Part shown: piece by piece, positions 7,944-16,510 of the stretch
Position numbering within the stretch: the stretch's first letter is position 1
Layout of the letters: every line of letters starts with the position of its first letter
The notes under the pieces: model-generated
The model's input: only the letters and a program-made list of their open reading frames with translations
Database searches by the model: none
What the model was told of the DNA's origin: nothing
Assembly (NCBI GenBank): GCA_958295495.1
Contig: OY282352.1
Location: 5,340,049 to 5,404,048, forward strand
Length of the DNA stretch: 64,000 bases
Direction of reading: 5' to 3'
DNA from: an uncultured Latescibacterota bacterium
GTDB lineage: Bacteria > Latescibacterota > UBA2968 > UBA8231
Position numbers and translations under genes: made by a program

Positions 7944-8645
7944 ATGTCTGAGAGACGTTTGGCCGGCGGTCGCGAGATCGTGCTGCCGATGAGTAAAGCA
8001 GTGGAAATTAGTTTTCGCAGCCTGAAAATTCGCTTTGGCCGCTCGCTGATCACCACCAGCGGCGTGATTCTGGCCATTGCCTTTTTAATGTCGGTGTGGA
8101 GCAATAACGAAATCGTCAGCAGCCTGCGGAGCGCGGACAAAAGCGAGATCAACTTGCTCTTGCAAAAAAACGGCATTGAGACCGGCATCACCGAGGACGG
8201 CGACGCCACCGCGGAGGCCAAGGGCCGCAGACAGGAAGAGGACTCCAAGCAGGCTTGGCTCATAAGTCTCTCGCTTTTAGTCTGCGTAGTTGGCATTGCC
8301 AATGCCATGTTGATGTCGGTGACCGAGCGGTTCCGCGAGATCGGCACCATGAAGTGCCTCGGGGCCTTAGACACCTTTATTGTCAAGCTCTTCCTCCTCG
8401 AATCGACCTTTCAGGGGTTGGCGGGGACCTCGGCGGGGATCGTCATTGGCTTCGCCCTGACGTTGGGTTTGGCCCTGCTCGATTACGGCGGTTACGTGTT
8501 CTACGATTTTCCGCTGGTCGGCATCGCCGAGTCGGCCGGGTACGCCTTGGTGGTGGGGACCCTGCTTTCGCTGGTCGGCGCCATGTTGCCGGCGTACCGC
8601 GCGGCCAAGATGGAGCCGGTCGAAGCCATGCGCTCCGACACTTGA
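7944..8645 (+). CDS. FtsX/MacB-type ABC transporter permease, compact
   Basis: ATG 7944 has a good ribosome-binding site (GGGAGA at 7932-7937). The product is 233 residues. One helix near residues 35-52 ('LITTSGVILAIAFLMSV') is followed by a charged segment of only about 55 residues ('ATAEAKGRRQEEDSK'). The FtsX core of three helices comes next, with 'IANAMLMSVTERFREIGTMKCLGA', and the ending 'PAYRAAKMEPVEAMR' is characteristic of MacB/LolC permeases. Usual family members are 380-410 residues because of a large periplasmic domain between helices 1 and 2, so this is a pared-down version. It pairs with the ATPase that starts 20 bases downstream. A role in lipoprotein or small-molecule export or mechanotransmission is inferred from the family. 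Confidence 0.82.
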   Translation: MSERRLAGGREIVLPMSKAVEISFRSLKIRFGRSLITTSGVILAIAFLMSVWSNNEIVSSLRSADKSEINLLLQKNGIETGITEDGDATAEAKGRRQEEDSKQAWLISLSLLVCVVGIANAMLMSVTERFREIGTMKCLGALDTFIVKLFLLESTFQGLAGTSAGIVIGFALTLGLALLDYGGYVFYDFPLVGIAESAGYALVVGTLLSLVGAMLPAYRAAKMEPVEAMRSDT

Positions 8646-8665
8646 TTCCTTAGAGGAGATCTGAA

Positions 8666-9436
8666 ATGACCGAAACCGCCCCGGGCGAGGTCGCTGTCCA
8701 AGAAGCGGAAAAACGCACTGTAGTAAGGACCCAGCAGGTAAAGAAAATTTACTTGATGGGCGAGATTGAGGTTCACGCCCTGCGCGGCGTTGATATGGAA
8801 ATCTACACCGGCGAGTACCTGTCGATCATGGGGCCTTCGGGCTCGGGCAAGAGCACCTTCTTCAACATGGTCGGCGGCCTCGACAAGCCCTCGGAGGGCA
8901 AGGTGTACATCGACGAGGTAGATGTCGCTCAGCTCGACGCTTATGAGTTGGCTTGGCTGCGCTGCCGCAAGATCGGCTACATCTTCCAGTCGTTCAACTT
9001 GATCCCGGTGATGACCGCGCTCGAAAACGTCACCTTGCCGATGGTCTTCGCCGGCCTGACCAGCGACGAGGCCCGCGACAAGGGCATGGAGCTTCTGGTC
9101 AAGGTGGGTCTTGGCGAGCGGCACTCGCACAAGCCCTACGAGCTTTCGGGCGGCCAGCAGCAGCGCGTGGCCGTCGCCCGCGCTCTGGCCAACGATCCAG
9201 CCGTCGTCCTCGCCGACGAGCCGACGGGGAATCTGGACCTGCGCACAGGCACCGAAATCATCGAATTGCTCAAAGAGATGAACGAGAATTCTGGTGTGAC
9301 CGTCATCTCGGCGACCCACGACCACAAGATGCTCAGCGTCTCCGACCGCGTGGTGTGGGTCAAGGACGGCCAAGTCGATCACGTGCGCAAACGCGAAGAT
9401 CTCGATATCGAAGTAACCCACGTAGAAGGCGAGTAG
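8666..9436 (+). CDS. ABC transporter ATP-binding protein (LolD/MacB type)
   Basis: The 256-residue ATPase has Walker A 'GPSGSGKST', Q-loop 'YIFQSFNLIPVMTALENV', signature 'LSGGQQQRVAVARAL' and Walker B 'VVLADEPTGNLD', followed by the switch His in 'SATHDHKML'. The 'QSFNLIP..T..ENV' and 'ADEPTGNLD' wording is typical of the LolD/MacB/FtsE branch, which energises FtsX-fold permeases by mechanotransmission. Its AGAGGAGAT ribosome-binding site lies just before ATG 8666. The permease is immediately upstream, and the TSUP gene downstream overlaps its stop codon by one base (TAGTG). Confidence 0.92.
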   Translation: MTETAPGEVAVQEAEKRTVVRTQQVKKIYLMGEIEVHALRGVDMEIYTGEYLSIMGPSGSGKSTFFNMVGGLDKPSEGKVYIDEVDVAQLDAYELAWLRCRKIGYIFQSFNLIPVMTALENVTLPMVFAGLTSDEARDKGMELLVKVGLGERHSHKPYELSGGQQQRVAVARALANDPAVVLADEPTGNLDLRTGTEIIELLKEMNENSGVTVISATHDHKMLSVSDRVVWVKDGQVDHVRKREDLDIEVTHVEGE

Positions 9437-10224
9437 TGCTGCCAGCCTACCCGACCGCCTTCTGGGTCTGCGCGGTGGGGGCGGTGTTATTGATGGGGGT
9501 GGCCAAGGCCGGCTTTGGCGGTGGCATTGGGATTTTGGCCACCCCGCTTTTGGCACTGATGGTTTCGGTGGCGGACGCGGTGGCCCTCCTGCTGCCGCTG
9601 TTGATCGCCTGCGATGTGTTCGCCGTCCGGCACTACCGCCGCACCTTCGACAAAACGAGCGTCCAACGGCTCCTGCCCGGTTCCGTCTTGGGGATCGGCG
9701 CTGGGGCCTTTTTTTTTGGGTACTTCAGCCAGCACGAGCGCGTTCTAGAGGTGGGCTTGGGCTGCTTGGCCTTGCTGTTTGTCGCTTTCCAATTCGGGCG
9801 GGCGGCGATTGTGGGGGCCGTGCAGAAGCAGGGGCCGGGGCCGCTCGCCGGCGTGCTGATGGGCGCGGTCTCCGGCTTCACCTCGACGATTGCCCACGCC
9901 GGGGCACCGCCGGTGGTCATCTACCTGCTGCCGCAGCAGCTTCCACGCCACGTCTTCGTCGGCACCACGGTCATCTTCTTCGCCGCGCTCAACTTGCTCA
10001 AACTGCCGCCCTATTGGGGCTTGGGGCTCTTTCACGGCGACATTTTTAAGACGACTTTGCTGTTGGCACCGCTGGCGTACGCCGGGGTGAAATTGGGGGT
10101 GTTTTTGAATCGGCGATTTAGCGATGTGTGGTTTAATCGGGTGGTGTATGGAATGTTGCTGGTGACGGCGGTGCAGTTAATTACTGGAGAGAATCTACTG
10201 GAGGGGATGGTCAGTGGGCAATAG
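9436..10224 (+). CDS. TSUP-family (TauE/SafE) permease
   Basis: This 262-residue integral membrane protein starts at GTG 9436, sharing a base with the previous stop. About eight hydrophobic helices are visible. Family marks include 'GVAKAGFGGGIGILATPLLAL' near the N-terminus and 'GAVSGFTSTIAHAGAPPVVIYLLPQ' in the second half, the duplicated glycine-rich motifs of TauE/SafE transporters for sulfite, sulfonates or other organic anions. The substrate is unknown. The last 51 coding bases (10153-10203) recur almost exactly at 11131-11181, on the far side of the small cassette. Confidence 0.88.
   Translation: MLPAYPTAFWVCAVGAVLLMGVAKAGFGGGIGILATPLLALMVSVADAVALLLPLLIACDVFAVRHYRRTFDKTSVQRLLPGSVLGIGAGAFFFGYFSQHERVLEVGLGCLALLFVAFQFGRAAIVGAVQKQGPGPLAGVLMGAVSGFTSTIAHAGAPPVVIYLLPQQLPRHVFVGTTVIFFAALNLLKLPPYWGLGLFHGDIFKTTLLLAPLAYAGVKLGVFLNRRFSDVWFNRVVYGMLLVTAVQLITGENLLEGMVSGQ
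10153..10203 (+). repeat. 51-bp direct repeat, left copy (3' end of the TSUP gene)
   Basis: The segment starting ATGTTGCTGGTGACGGCGG and ending ATCTACTGGAG matches 11131-11181 at 48 of 51 positions by direct reading. The three differences are G/A, G/T and C/T. The copies are 978 bases apart. This left copy is inside the TSUP coding region. Confidence 0.93.
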
Positions 10225-10344
10225 GGTCTATTTCTGGCTCCAGCGCCCGTTGCATTTAAGGATCTGTTCGCCAAAGCGCGACGACTTGATATGGGCTTGA
10301 CGGCGATTGGGGACTTGTACTTATTGGGCGTAAAGGAGATAAAA

Positions 10345-10467
10345 ATGGCGAAGACAAAGCGCGTCGTACGGAAGGCACCCAAAAGGGGTACGATAAGAAG
10401 ATCCACTATTAAAAAGGCAGTTGCCAGTGTCAAGAAAACTAGGCCACAACCTCGCAAGTCTAGATAA
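10345..10467 (+). CDS. Small very basic protein (40 residues)
   Basis: ATG 10345 is preceded at ideal distance by AAAGGAGAT. The 40-residue product begins MAKTKRVVRKAPKRGTIRR and ends KKTRPQPRKSR. More than a third of its residues are Lys or Arg and it has no acidic residue. It is rich in K/R-x-P motifs, like the tails of histone H1-like or nucleoid proteins. The stop is six bases before the ATG of the TIR/NDT-like gene, so the two probably form one operon within the cassette bounded by the 51-bp repeats. The function is unknown. Nucleic-acid binding, or service as an antitoxin or accessory to its neighbour, are possibilities only. Confidence 0.6.
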   Translation: MAKTKRVVRKAPKRGTIRRSTIKKAVASVKKTRPQPRKSR

Positions 10468-10472
10468 GCGTG

Positions 10473-11099
10473 ATGGATACTAGGCTATATGCTGGGAACG
10501 TGTTCATCAATTGTCCGTTTGACAAGGAGTATTTGATACTCAGGAATGCTCTTCTATTTGCCATATTTGACTGTGGCTTCATCCCGCGTTGTGCGCTAGA
10601 GGAAGACGATAGCGGCAATGTGCGTTTCAACAAAATACAGAAAATTATTGCGGAGTGTCGGTTTGGCGTCCACGATATATCGCGCACCGAACTTAGCGAC
10701 CAGACACAAACCCCACGTTTCAATATGCCCTTAGAATTGGGTGTATTCCTAGGCGCAAAGTACTTTGGGAATAAGCAACAGAAAGGAAAGGTCTGTCTGG
10801 TTCTGGATCGCGAGCGATACCGATACCAAGCCTTTATATCCGACATAGCCGGGCATGATATTCGTTCCCATGACAACAATCCTGAGAAAGTCATAACGCA
10901 GATACGAAACTGGTTAAATACCGCTTCTGGCAGAAGGACGATCCCAGGGGGACGGGCGATTATAGCTAGGTGGCGGCAATTCGAGGCTGATTTGCCAGCT
11001 ATGTGTGAGCAATCTTTCATTGAGGTAGATGAATTGACCTACAACGATCAGAACAATTTCATTTCGGAATGGCTGAGGTGGTATAGTCATCCTGAATGA
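10473..11099 (+). CDS. TIR/nucleoside-deoxyribosyltransferase-like protein
   Basis: The 208-residue protein starts at ATG 10473; an in-frame GTG three bases earlier is also possible. It opens with a beta strand and loop 'VFINCPFDKEY', then 'ALLFAIFDCGFIPRCALEEDD', a strand 'CRFGVHDISRTE' and the glutamate loop 'NMPLELGVFLGAKYFG'. The last resembles the catalytic-Glu loop of nucleoside 2-deoxyribosyltransferases and distant TIR folds. 'KVCLVLDRERYRYQAFISDIAG' follows. I recognise a recurring family of unassigned proteins with this pattern; no function is established here. The codon use is less G+C-rich than the flanks. Position inside a repeat-bounded cassette suggests horizontal gain and perhaps an NAD- or nucleotide-cleaving defence role, which is inference. 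Confidence 0.6.
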   Translation: MDTRLYAGNVFINCPFDKEYLILRNALLFAIFDCGFIPRCALEEDDSGNVRFNKIQKIIAECRFGVHDISRTELSDQTQTPRFNMPLELGVFLGAKYFGNKQQKGKVCLVLDRERYRYQAFISDIAGHDIRSHDNNPEKVITQIRNWLNTASGRRTIPGGRAIIARWRQFEADLPAMCEQSFIEVDELTYNDQNNFISEWLRWYSHPE

Positions 11100-11130
11100 T
11101 CTGAAGAATTCTATGTTCATCAAAAATGGG

Positions 11131-11181
11131 ATGTTACTGGTGACGGCGGTGCAGTTAATTACTGGAGATAATTTACTGGAG
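11131..11181 (+). repeat. 51-bp direct repeat, right copy (displaced TSUP 3' end)
   Basis: Right-hand copy of 10153-10203, with 48 of 51 bases identical. Here it is no longer joined to a TSUP gene and lies in the leader just before the ATG of the Tat-exported aldo/keto reductase (11192). Such a leftover gene end is what insertion of a cassette with target-end duplication would leave. Confidence 0.93.
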
Positions 11182-11191
11182 ACTATACCCA

Positions 11192-12142
11192 ATGAACGAT
11201 AGACCCTACTCCCGTCGCACCTTTCTCAAGCTCTCGACCGCAGCGGCCGCCGGCCTTTCCATAAGTGCCGCTCCGAACCACCGCGACATGCCCTACCGAA
11301 TTTTGGGCCGCACGGGCGAGTCCGTTTCCCTGCTCGGCTTGGGCGGCGCACATATAGCCCACCACGGCAACATGGAGGAAAAGGAAGCCATCGCCTTGAT
11401 GCATGCGGCCATTGACGAGGGGATCAACTTCTTCGACAATGCTTGGGGCTACTCCGATGGCGAGAGTGAGAGACGCATGGGCAAGGCACTGCGCGGCCAT
11501 CGCGACCGCGTATTTCTAATGACCAAGGACGCGAGCCGCCATCCCCAGAGGGCGATTGCCCACCTCGAAGAGAGCTTGCGCCGGCTGCAAACCGACGCGA
11601 TCGACCTGTGGCAGTTTCACAATATCAAACAGCCCAACGATCCAGAGCGGATCTACGAGCAGGGCCTGCTGGAGGCCGCGCTCAAAGCCAAAGAGGAGGG
11701 CAAGATCCGCTACATCGGCTTCACCGGCCATACCTTGCCCTCTCTGCACGTAGAGATGATCGAGCGCGGCTTTGCTTGGGACGCCACGCAAATGCCGATC
11801 AACGTGTTCGACCCGCACTACCTCAGCTTTGTCGAGCAGGTGCTGCCGGTCGCAGTAGAAAAAAACATCGGGGTCATTGCCATGAAGACCTTGGCGGGTT
11901 CGCCCGAAGCAATCCTCGAAACGGGTGTGGCAACGGCGGCAGAATGCTTGCGCTATGCCATGAGTCTGCCGGTAGCTACCGCGTGTTCTGGGATGGATTC
12001 GCTGGAAAAGCTGCGGCAGAACATCGCCGCTGCCCGCAGTTTCACACCCCTCGAAGCCGAAGAGCAGCTCGCGCTTTTGTCGCGCACTCAAGAGCTAGGA
12101 ATGCGGGGCACACACGAGTCGTACAAGGCTCATCGGCCCTGA
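11192..12142 (+). CDS. Tat-exported aldo/keto reductase
   Basis: The 316-residue protein opens with a twin-arginine signal 'SRRTFLKL' followed by 'STAAAAGLSISAA', so it is probably moved folded, with cofactor, to the periplasm. The mature part shows 'YRILGRTGESVSLLGLGG', 'FFDNAWGYSDGESERRMGKAL', 'FLMTKD', 'IDLWQFHNI' and 'GKIRYIGFTGH', marks of the aldo/keto reductase TIM barrel including the catalytic Asp, Tyr and Lys. In the catalytic His position the sequence reads 'WQFHNI'. It lacks the C-terminal 4Fe-4S segment some relatives carry. The following subtilase gene starts five bases after its stop, so they probably share a transcript. The substrate is unknown. Confidence 0.82.
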   Translation: MNDRPYSRRTFLKLSTAAAAGLSISAAPNHRDMPYRILGRTGESVSLLGLGGAHIAHHGNMEEKEAIALMHAAIDEGINFFDNAWGYSDGESERRMGKALRGHRDRVFLMTKDASRHPQRAIAHLEESLRRLQTDAIDLWQFHNIKQPNDPERIYEQGLLEAALKAKEEGKIRYIGFTGHTLPSLHVEMIERGFAWDATQMPINVFDPHYLSFVEQVLPVAVEKNIGVIAMKTLAGSPEAILETGVATAAECLRYAMSLPVATACSGMDSLEKLRQNIAAARSFTPLEAEEQLALLSRTQELGMRGTHESYKAHRP

Positions 12143-12147
12143 TCGCC

Positions 12148-15126
12148 GTGCACCATATTTTTCTCTTCCTCTTTTTTGCGGCACCCCTGTGGGGACAAGA
12201 CCTCGACGTTGCGCCGTCCAAACCCGCTGGTCCTCCCAAGATGGAAAGCGCGCTGTGGGAGTTGCCCTCGGCGGCTAAGCCGACCCGCGCCAATGCCAGC
12301 TCAAACGTAGTCGTCATTTTGGTACCCACAGCGGGCGGCGCGGCCACCATTGACACCGCAGCGTTAGCCTCCCTTGACGTCGAGATCTTAGCCCGGTCCA
12401 AGAGCCTGATGCGCGTGTCAGTACCGACCGCATCGCTGCGGGCGGTGTCTGAGTTGCCGAGTGTGGCCTTCGTCCGCAGGCCGTACCGTCCACACGCGCA
12501 ACAGACCGTTAGCGAAGGCTTAGCTCGCATCCGCGCGCTCGAACATCACGCCGCTGGCGCGAAGGGCCAAGGGGTTAAGGTGGCGATTATCGACGGCGGA
12601 TTTAAGGGGGCCGATAAATTGCCCGCAGACATGCCGGTGCGGCGGTGGTACCGCGACTATACGGGCGCGGGGATCTACGCCGGCACGGACGCCCACGGCA
12701 CGGCGTGTGCCGAGATCATCTACGATGTGGCCCCAGAAGCCGAACTCTATCTGTACAAGGTCGCGGATGAAGTGGATTTGGAGAATGCCAAAGACCGCTG
12801 CATACAAAACGGAGTTTCCATCGTAAACTACTCGGCGACTTGGGTGAACGAGGGCTTTGGGGACGGGCGCGGGATCATCTGCGACATCGCAAATGACGCG
12901 GCCGACAACGGCATTCTCTGGGTCAACGCCGTTGGCAACTACGCCGACAAGCACTACGCGGGTTTTTGGCACGATAGCGATGCCGACAATCGGCACAATT
13001 TTGCCGCTGGCGACGACGCAGTGAATTTTGTCGCCGAAGTTGGCGACGCCATAAGGGTGACGCTGACTTGGGACGATTGGCCCACCACCACAGAGGACTA
13101 CGACCTATACCTCTACTATCAAGACGCGTTCGGCAACATCAAAGAAGTCAGCAAAAGCACGGATGTTCAGGGGGATGGCGGTGCGCCTGTGGAGTGGCTT
13201 GAATACTTTGCCGGGCGAGCGGGCACTTATGGCATTTCCGTCGTCCGCGTCGGCGAGGCCGAGCCCAAGAAGCTGCGAGTGTGGTCTTGGCACCACGCCA
13301 TCGAATATCCGGTCCCGGCTAGCAGCTTGGGGATTCCATCGGACGCTCGCGGTGCTCTGAGCGTGGGGGCAATTCACCACGACCAATGGGACTTGGGCAC
13401 GCTGGCAAGCTATAGCTCGCGCGGCCCCACCGCCGATGGCCGCATCAAGCCCGACCTCGTCGCACCTTCGGGCGTGTCAACGGCTTCTTACGGTACGAAT
13501 GGGTTGTTGTTTGGGGGGACCTCGGCTGCGACTCCCCACGTGGCCGGTGCAGCCGCCCTGCTCAAATCGGCCAATCCTTCGCTCTCGCGCGACGATTTGT
13601 GGAAGGCCCTCGTCGAGGCCACGGTCGATTTGGGGGCACCGGGCAAGGACGACAGCACGGGATACGGCAAACTCGTGCTGTCGGTTGCCGCGCCGCAAAT
13701 TGCGGGCGTCTCGCCTAGTCGCGTTCAGTACGGCCAAACAATTACCATTGTCGGCGCGGATTTCGGCGCGGACAAAGGGACGAGCAAAGTGGTTTTTTTT
13801 GCGGGAAAGGAACCGAGCGATTCCGATTATCTCGCTTGGAGCGACGCGCAAATCCAAGTGCGCGTGCCGACCGGTGCGCGCACCGGCAAGGTGCAGGTGA
13901 TGACCAGCGTCGGCAGCGACAGGGTGCCGGTAGTCGTTACGTCGCCTTACATTGAGGCGGTCACCAATCACACGCGCATGGAGGTGGGGGCCAAGACCGG
14001 CGATCTCATCGAAATTGCCGGGGACAATTTCGGCCTTGCGCGAGACAGCAGTTCCGTGCGGATTGATTCGGTCGCGGCGTCTTCGTTTGAGGCTTGGTCG
14101 GATGGGACGATACGATTCCGCGTTCCGCTCAATACGCCCTCGGGCGACTTGACCGTTGCCACGTCTGAAGGCACCAGCAATGCCGTGCGCATGGAAATCG
14201 CAAGCCCGTACCTCGCGCAACTTTCGCCACCGCAAGTACAGGTCGGCGAGTACCTGACGCTGACCGGCGGCAACTTTGGCCACGAGCGCGGCACTGGGTA
14301 CGTTTTGTTGCACTCCAATGTGCAAGCGGCAGCGGACGATTATGTGGTCTGGTCCAACGGCGTCATCGTCGTCCGGGTCCCGTCCCATGCCCGCAGCGGC
14401 GCGGTGCGGGTTTTTACCGATGATGGGGCCACCGCAGCCGCGCAAGTTGAGATTGGCAGCGAATGGGTAGAGCCGCTGCCGAGCAGCGGAATTTTCGGCT
14501 ACAGTCCGCCCGCAGTTAGCAAGAATCCCAAGAGCGTCCGGTTCGGCTTTGAGGGGATCAATCGCGCTGCCCTGTTGCTGTATTCGACCAAGGAAATAAG
14601 CGACGGCGAAGTCGTCATTTTCCTCAACGAACAGCAGTATGCCGCGCTGTCAGCGAGCGAGGATTGGACGAATAGGTATCTCGTCCTCGGGGCAACGCAC
14701 CTGCGCTCCGATCATAACACCATCGAGTTCCGCAATATCATCAACCAAAACCGCGTCGCATCTTTTGCCCGCTGGCAGTTGAAGGACGTAGTGCTGTGGA
14801 AGCCGTTCAACGCCAAGCTGGCCAGCCTGTCCGCGTTGCTCAACGAGCACGGCATCGGCTTCGGCCTGCCGTTTCCCACGCCGTTCAACGCGGAAGTAAC
14901 CATTCCCTTTGCCCTCGCCGAGGCCGGTCCCGTGCGGATTTCCGTATATAACTTGATGGGACAGCAGGTGCGCGTGTTGGCCGCTGGTTGGGTGGCTGCC
15001 GGCGCGCACCGCGTGCGCTGGGATGGCCGCGCGGATGCGGGCGCGGCGGTCGCTTCCGGGGTTTATTGGGCCGTTTTGCAAGCTGGCGATGTCGTGCAAA
15101 CGGCTAAGCTGGCGTTGATTCGCTGA
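12148..15126 (+). CDS. Secreted subtilisin-like serine protease with three IPT/TIG domains and C-terminal sorting tail
   Basis: The GTG at 12148 fits best because it gives a signal peptide ('IFLFLFFAAPLWGQ'). The mature protein is about 975 residues. The S8 catalytic triad is visible: Asp149 in 'VAIIDGG', His183 in 'DAHGTACAEI' and Ser459 in 'GGTSAATPHVAGAAALL'. From about residue 515 there are three IPT/TIG immunoglobulin-like repeats, each containing a 'GxxFGxxxGT'-like turn ('GADFGADKGTS', 'GDNFGLARDSS', 'GGNFGHERGTG'). The end, from 'FPTPFNAEVTIPFAL' through 'ISVYNLMGQQVRVL', is the FlgD-like/type-IX-style sorting domain common in FCB bacteria. Predicted role: extracellular or cell-surface proteolysis. 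Confidence 0.9.
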   Translation: MHHIFLFLFFAAPLWGQDLDVAPSKPAGPPKMESALWELPSAAKPTRANASSNVVVILVPTAGGAATIDTAALASLDVEILARSKSLMRVSVPTASLRAVSELPSVAFVRRPYRPHAQQTVSEGLARIRALEHHAAGAKGQGVKVAIIDGGFKGADKLPADMPVRRWYRDYTGAGIYAGTDAHGTACAEIIYDVAPEAELYLYKVADEVDLENAKDRCIQNGVSIVNYSATWVNEGFGDGRGIICDIANDAADNGILWVNAVGNYADKHYAGFWHDSDADNRHNFAAGDDAVNFVAEVGDAIRVTLTWDDWPTTTEDYDLYLYYQDAFGNIKEVSKSTDVQGDGGAPVEWLEYFAGRAGTYGISVVRVGEAEPKKLRVWSWHHAIEYPVPASSLGIPSDARGALSVGAIHHDQWDLGTLASYSSRGPTADGRIKPDLVAPSGVSTASYGTNGLLFGGTSAATPHVAGAAALLKSANPSLSRDDLWKALVEATVDLGAPGKDDSTGYGKLVLSVAAPQIAGVSPSRVQYGQTITIVGADFGADKGTSKVVFFAGKEPSDSDYLAWSDAQIQVRVPTGARTGKVQVMTSVGSDRVPVVVTSPYIEAVTNHTRMEVGAKTGDLIEIAGDNFGLARDSSSVRIDSVAASSFEAWSDGTIRFRVPLNTPSGDLTVATSEGTSNAVRMEIASPYLAQLSPPQVQVGEYLTLTGGNFGHERGTGYVLLHSNVQAAADDYVVWSNGVIVVRVPSHARSGAVRVFTDDGATAAAQVEIGSEWVEPLPSSGIFGYSPPAVSKNPKSVRFGFEGINRAALLLYSTKEISDGEVVIFLNEQQYAALSASEDWTNRYLVLGATHLRSDHNTIEFRNIINQNRVASFARWQLKDVVLWKPFNAKLASLSALLNEHGIGFGLPFPTPFNAEVTIPFALAEAGPVRISVYNLMGQQVRVLAAGWVAAGAHRVRWDGRADAGAAVASGVYWAVLQAGDVVQTAKLALIR

Positions 15127-15317
15127 GCCGAATAGTGCCTGCCGCAAATTTTCCTTGAGGGCGTGCCTTAATACGCGATAGTAATGCAAGATGCTTGGCT
15201 TCACCGCGCCTTGTCCTGCCTTTAGGCGAGGCAGCCTCTCATACCTAAGAAGCCTGTGCGCAACGCCAGGTACAGGTTCTATTGCGCTCCCTATCCGCCC
15301 GCCGTACCTTGCCCCCC

Positions 15318-16505
15318 ATGAGTTTACGCATCGGCATCGTCGGCACGGGCTCTTTCGCCCAGAGCTTTATTCCCCTCTTCAAAGCACATCCCCTCGTCGG
15401 CCAAGTAGTACTCTGCGATTTGGACGGCGAGAAGTTGCAGCGCAATGCCTCCAAACACGCGATAACCGACCTAAGCCCCTCGCTCGACGCGCTCTGCGAC
15501 TCGTCCATCGACGCCGTTTGCCTCTTCACCCAAAACTGGCTTCACGGCCCCCAAGCCGTCCAAGCCCTAGTAGCCGGCAAACACGTGTACTCAGCCGTAC
15601 CCCCCGGCATCAGCCACGCGGAAATAGAAAACCTGACCGCGGCCGCGGCGCGCAGCAGCAAGGTGTACATGCTCGGCGAGACCAGCTATTACTATCCCGG
15701 TGTGCTCTACTGTCGCCAGCAGCATGCCCGCGGTGCTTTTGGCCAGATCGTCTATGGCCAAGCCGAGTACTACCACGACTGGGATCACGGCCTCTACGAC
15801 GTGGCGCGCTGGCGCGGCGGAGAAAACTGGCGCGAGACCGCCGGCATTCCGCCGATGTACTACCCGACTCATTCGACGAGCCAAATCATCTCCGTTACAG
15901 GTGCCTACATGACGCACGTCTCCTGCCAAGGCTTCCGCGACGAACACGCCGACGGCATCTACCAGCACAACGACTGGCAAAACCCCTTCAGCAACCAGAG
16001 TGCCCTGTACAAGATGTCCGACGGCAGCACCTGTCGCATCAACGAATTCCGCCGCATCGGCCACCCCGGCTGCGTCCAGATGATTCTCCAAGGCACCGAA
16101 GGCTGCTTCGAGCAATCAGCCAGCGGGGCCCGTTGGCTGACCAAGGACCACGCCCAACAAGAAAACCTCGATCAGCTCCTAGCCTGTGCCGGCCAGCCGC
16201 GCCAGCCCGACGACCCCATGGACAAAGTCACCGCGGCCGATGGCACCCATCTCGGCGCATCGGCCGTTCACCCGGTCGAGCGCCTGCCGCGCGAGTTCGC
16301 CGGCCTGCCCAACGGCCACGCGGGCGCGCATCAGTTCCTCGTCGATGACTTCGTCACAGCCTGCGCCAGCAGCCAGCTTCCGCCCAACAACGCCTGGGAC
16401 GCGGCGCGCTACATGCTTCCCGGCCTCGTCGCCCACGAGTCCGCGCTACAGGGAGGTGCCCTCCTCCCCATACCCGACCTCGGCGATCCACCACAGCAAA
16501 GTTGA
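15318..16505 (+). CDS. Gfo/Idh/MocA-family NAD(P)-dependent oxidoreductase
   Basis: The 395-residue protein starts at ATG 15318, where the Rossmann motif begins ('LRIGIVGTGSFAQSF'). 'DAVCLFTQNWLHGPQAVQAL', 'GKHVYSAVPPG' (the place of the family's EKP motif, here without the Lys) and 'YMLGETSYYYPGVLY' follow. The large substrate domain contains 'EYYHDWDHGLYDVARWRGGENWR'. Loss of the EKP lysine suggests an altered or lost dehydrogenase activity compared with typical members. The gene ends as TTGA, overlapping a possible TTG codon of the transporter gene, so the two are coupled. A role in sugar or polyol breakdown is likely but the substrate is unknown. Confidence 0.83.
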   Translation: MSLRIGIVGTGSFAQSFIPLFKAHPLVGQVVLCDLDGEKLQRNASKHAITDLSPSLDALCDSSIDAVCLFTQNWLHGPQAVQALVAGKHVYSAVPPGISHAEIENLTAAAARSSKVYMLGETSYYYPGVLYCRQQHARGAFGQIVYGQAEYYHDWDHGLYDVARWRGGENWRETAGIPPMYYPTHSTSQIISVTGAYMTHVSCQGFRDEHADGIYQHNDWQNPFSNQSALYKMSDGSTCRINEFRRIGHPGCVQMILQGTEGCFEQSASGARWLTKDHAQQENLDQLLACAGQPRQPDDPMDKVTAADGTHLGASAVHPVERLPREFAGLPNGHAGAHQFLVDDFVTACASSQLPPNNAWDAARYMLPGLVAHESALQGGALLPIPDLGDPPQQS

Positions 16506-16510
16506 CTCCG

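Noticed and set aside
12042..15204. Several long frames opposite the subtilase gene
   Set aside because: They are composition-driven shadows in G+C-rich DNA. The plus strand has a complete catalytic triad, IPT repeats and a sorting tail.
15127..15317. Hairpin CTGCCT...AGGCAG as a terminator for the subtilase gene
   Set aside because: The stem is only six base pairs and no T-run follows on either strand.
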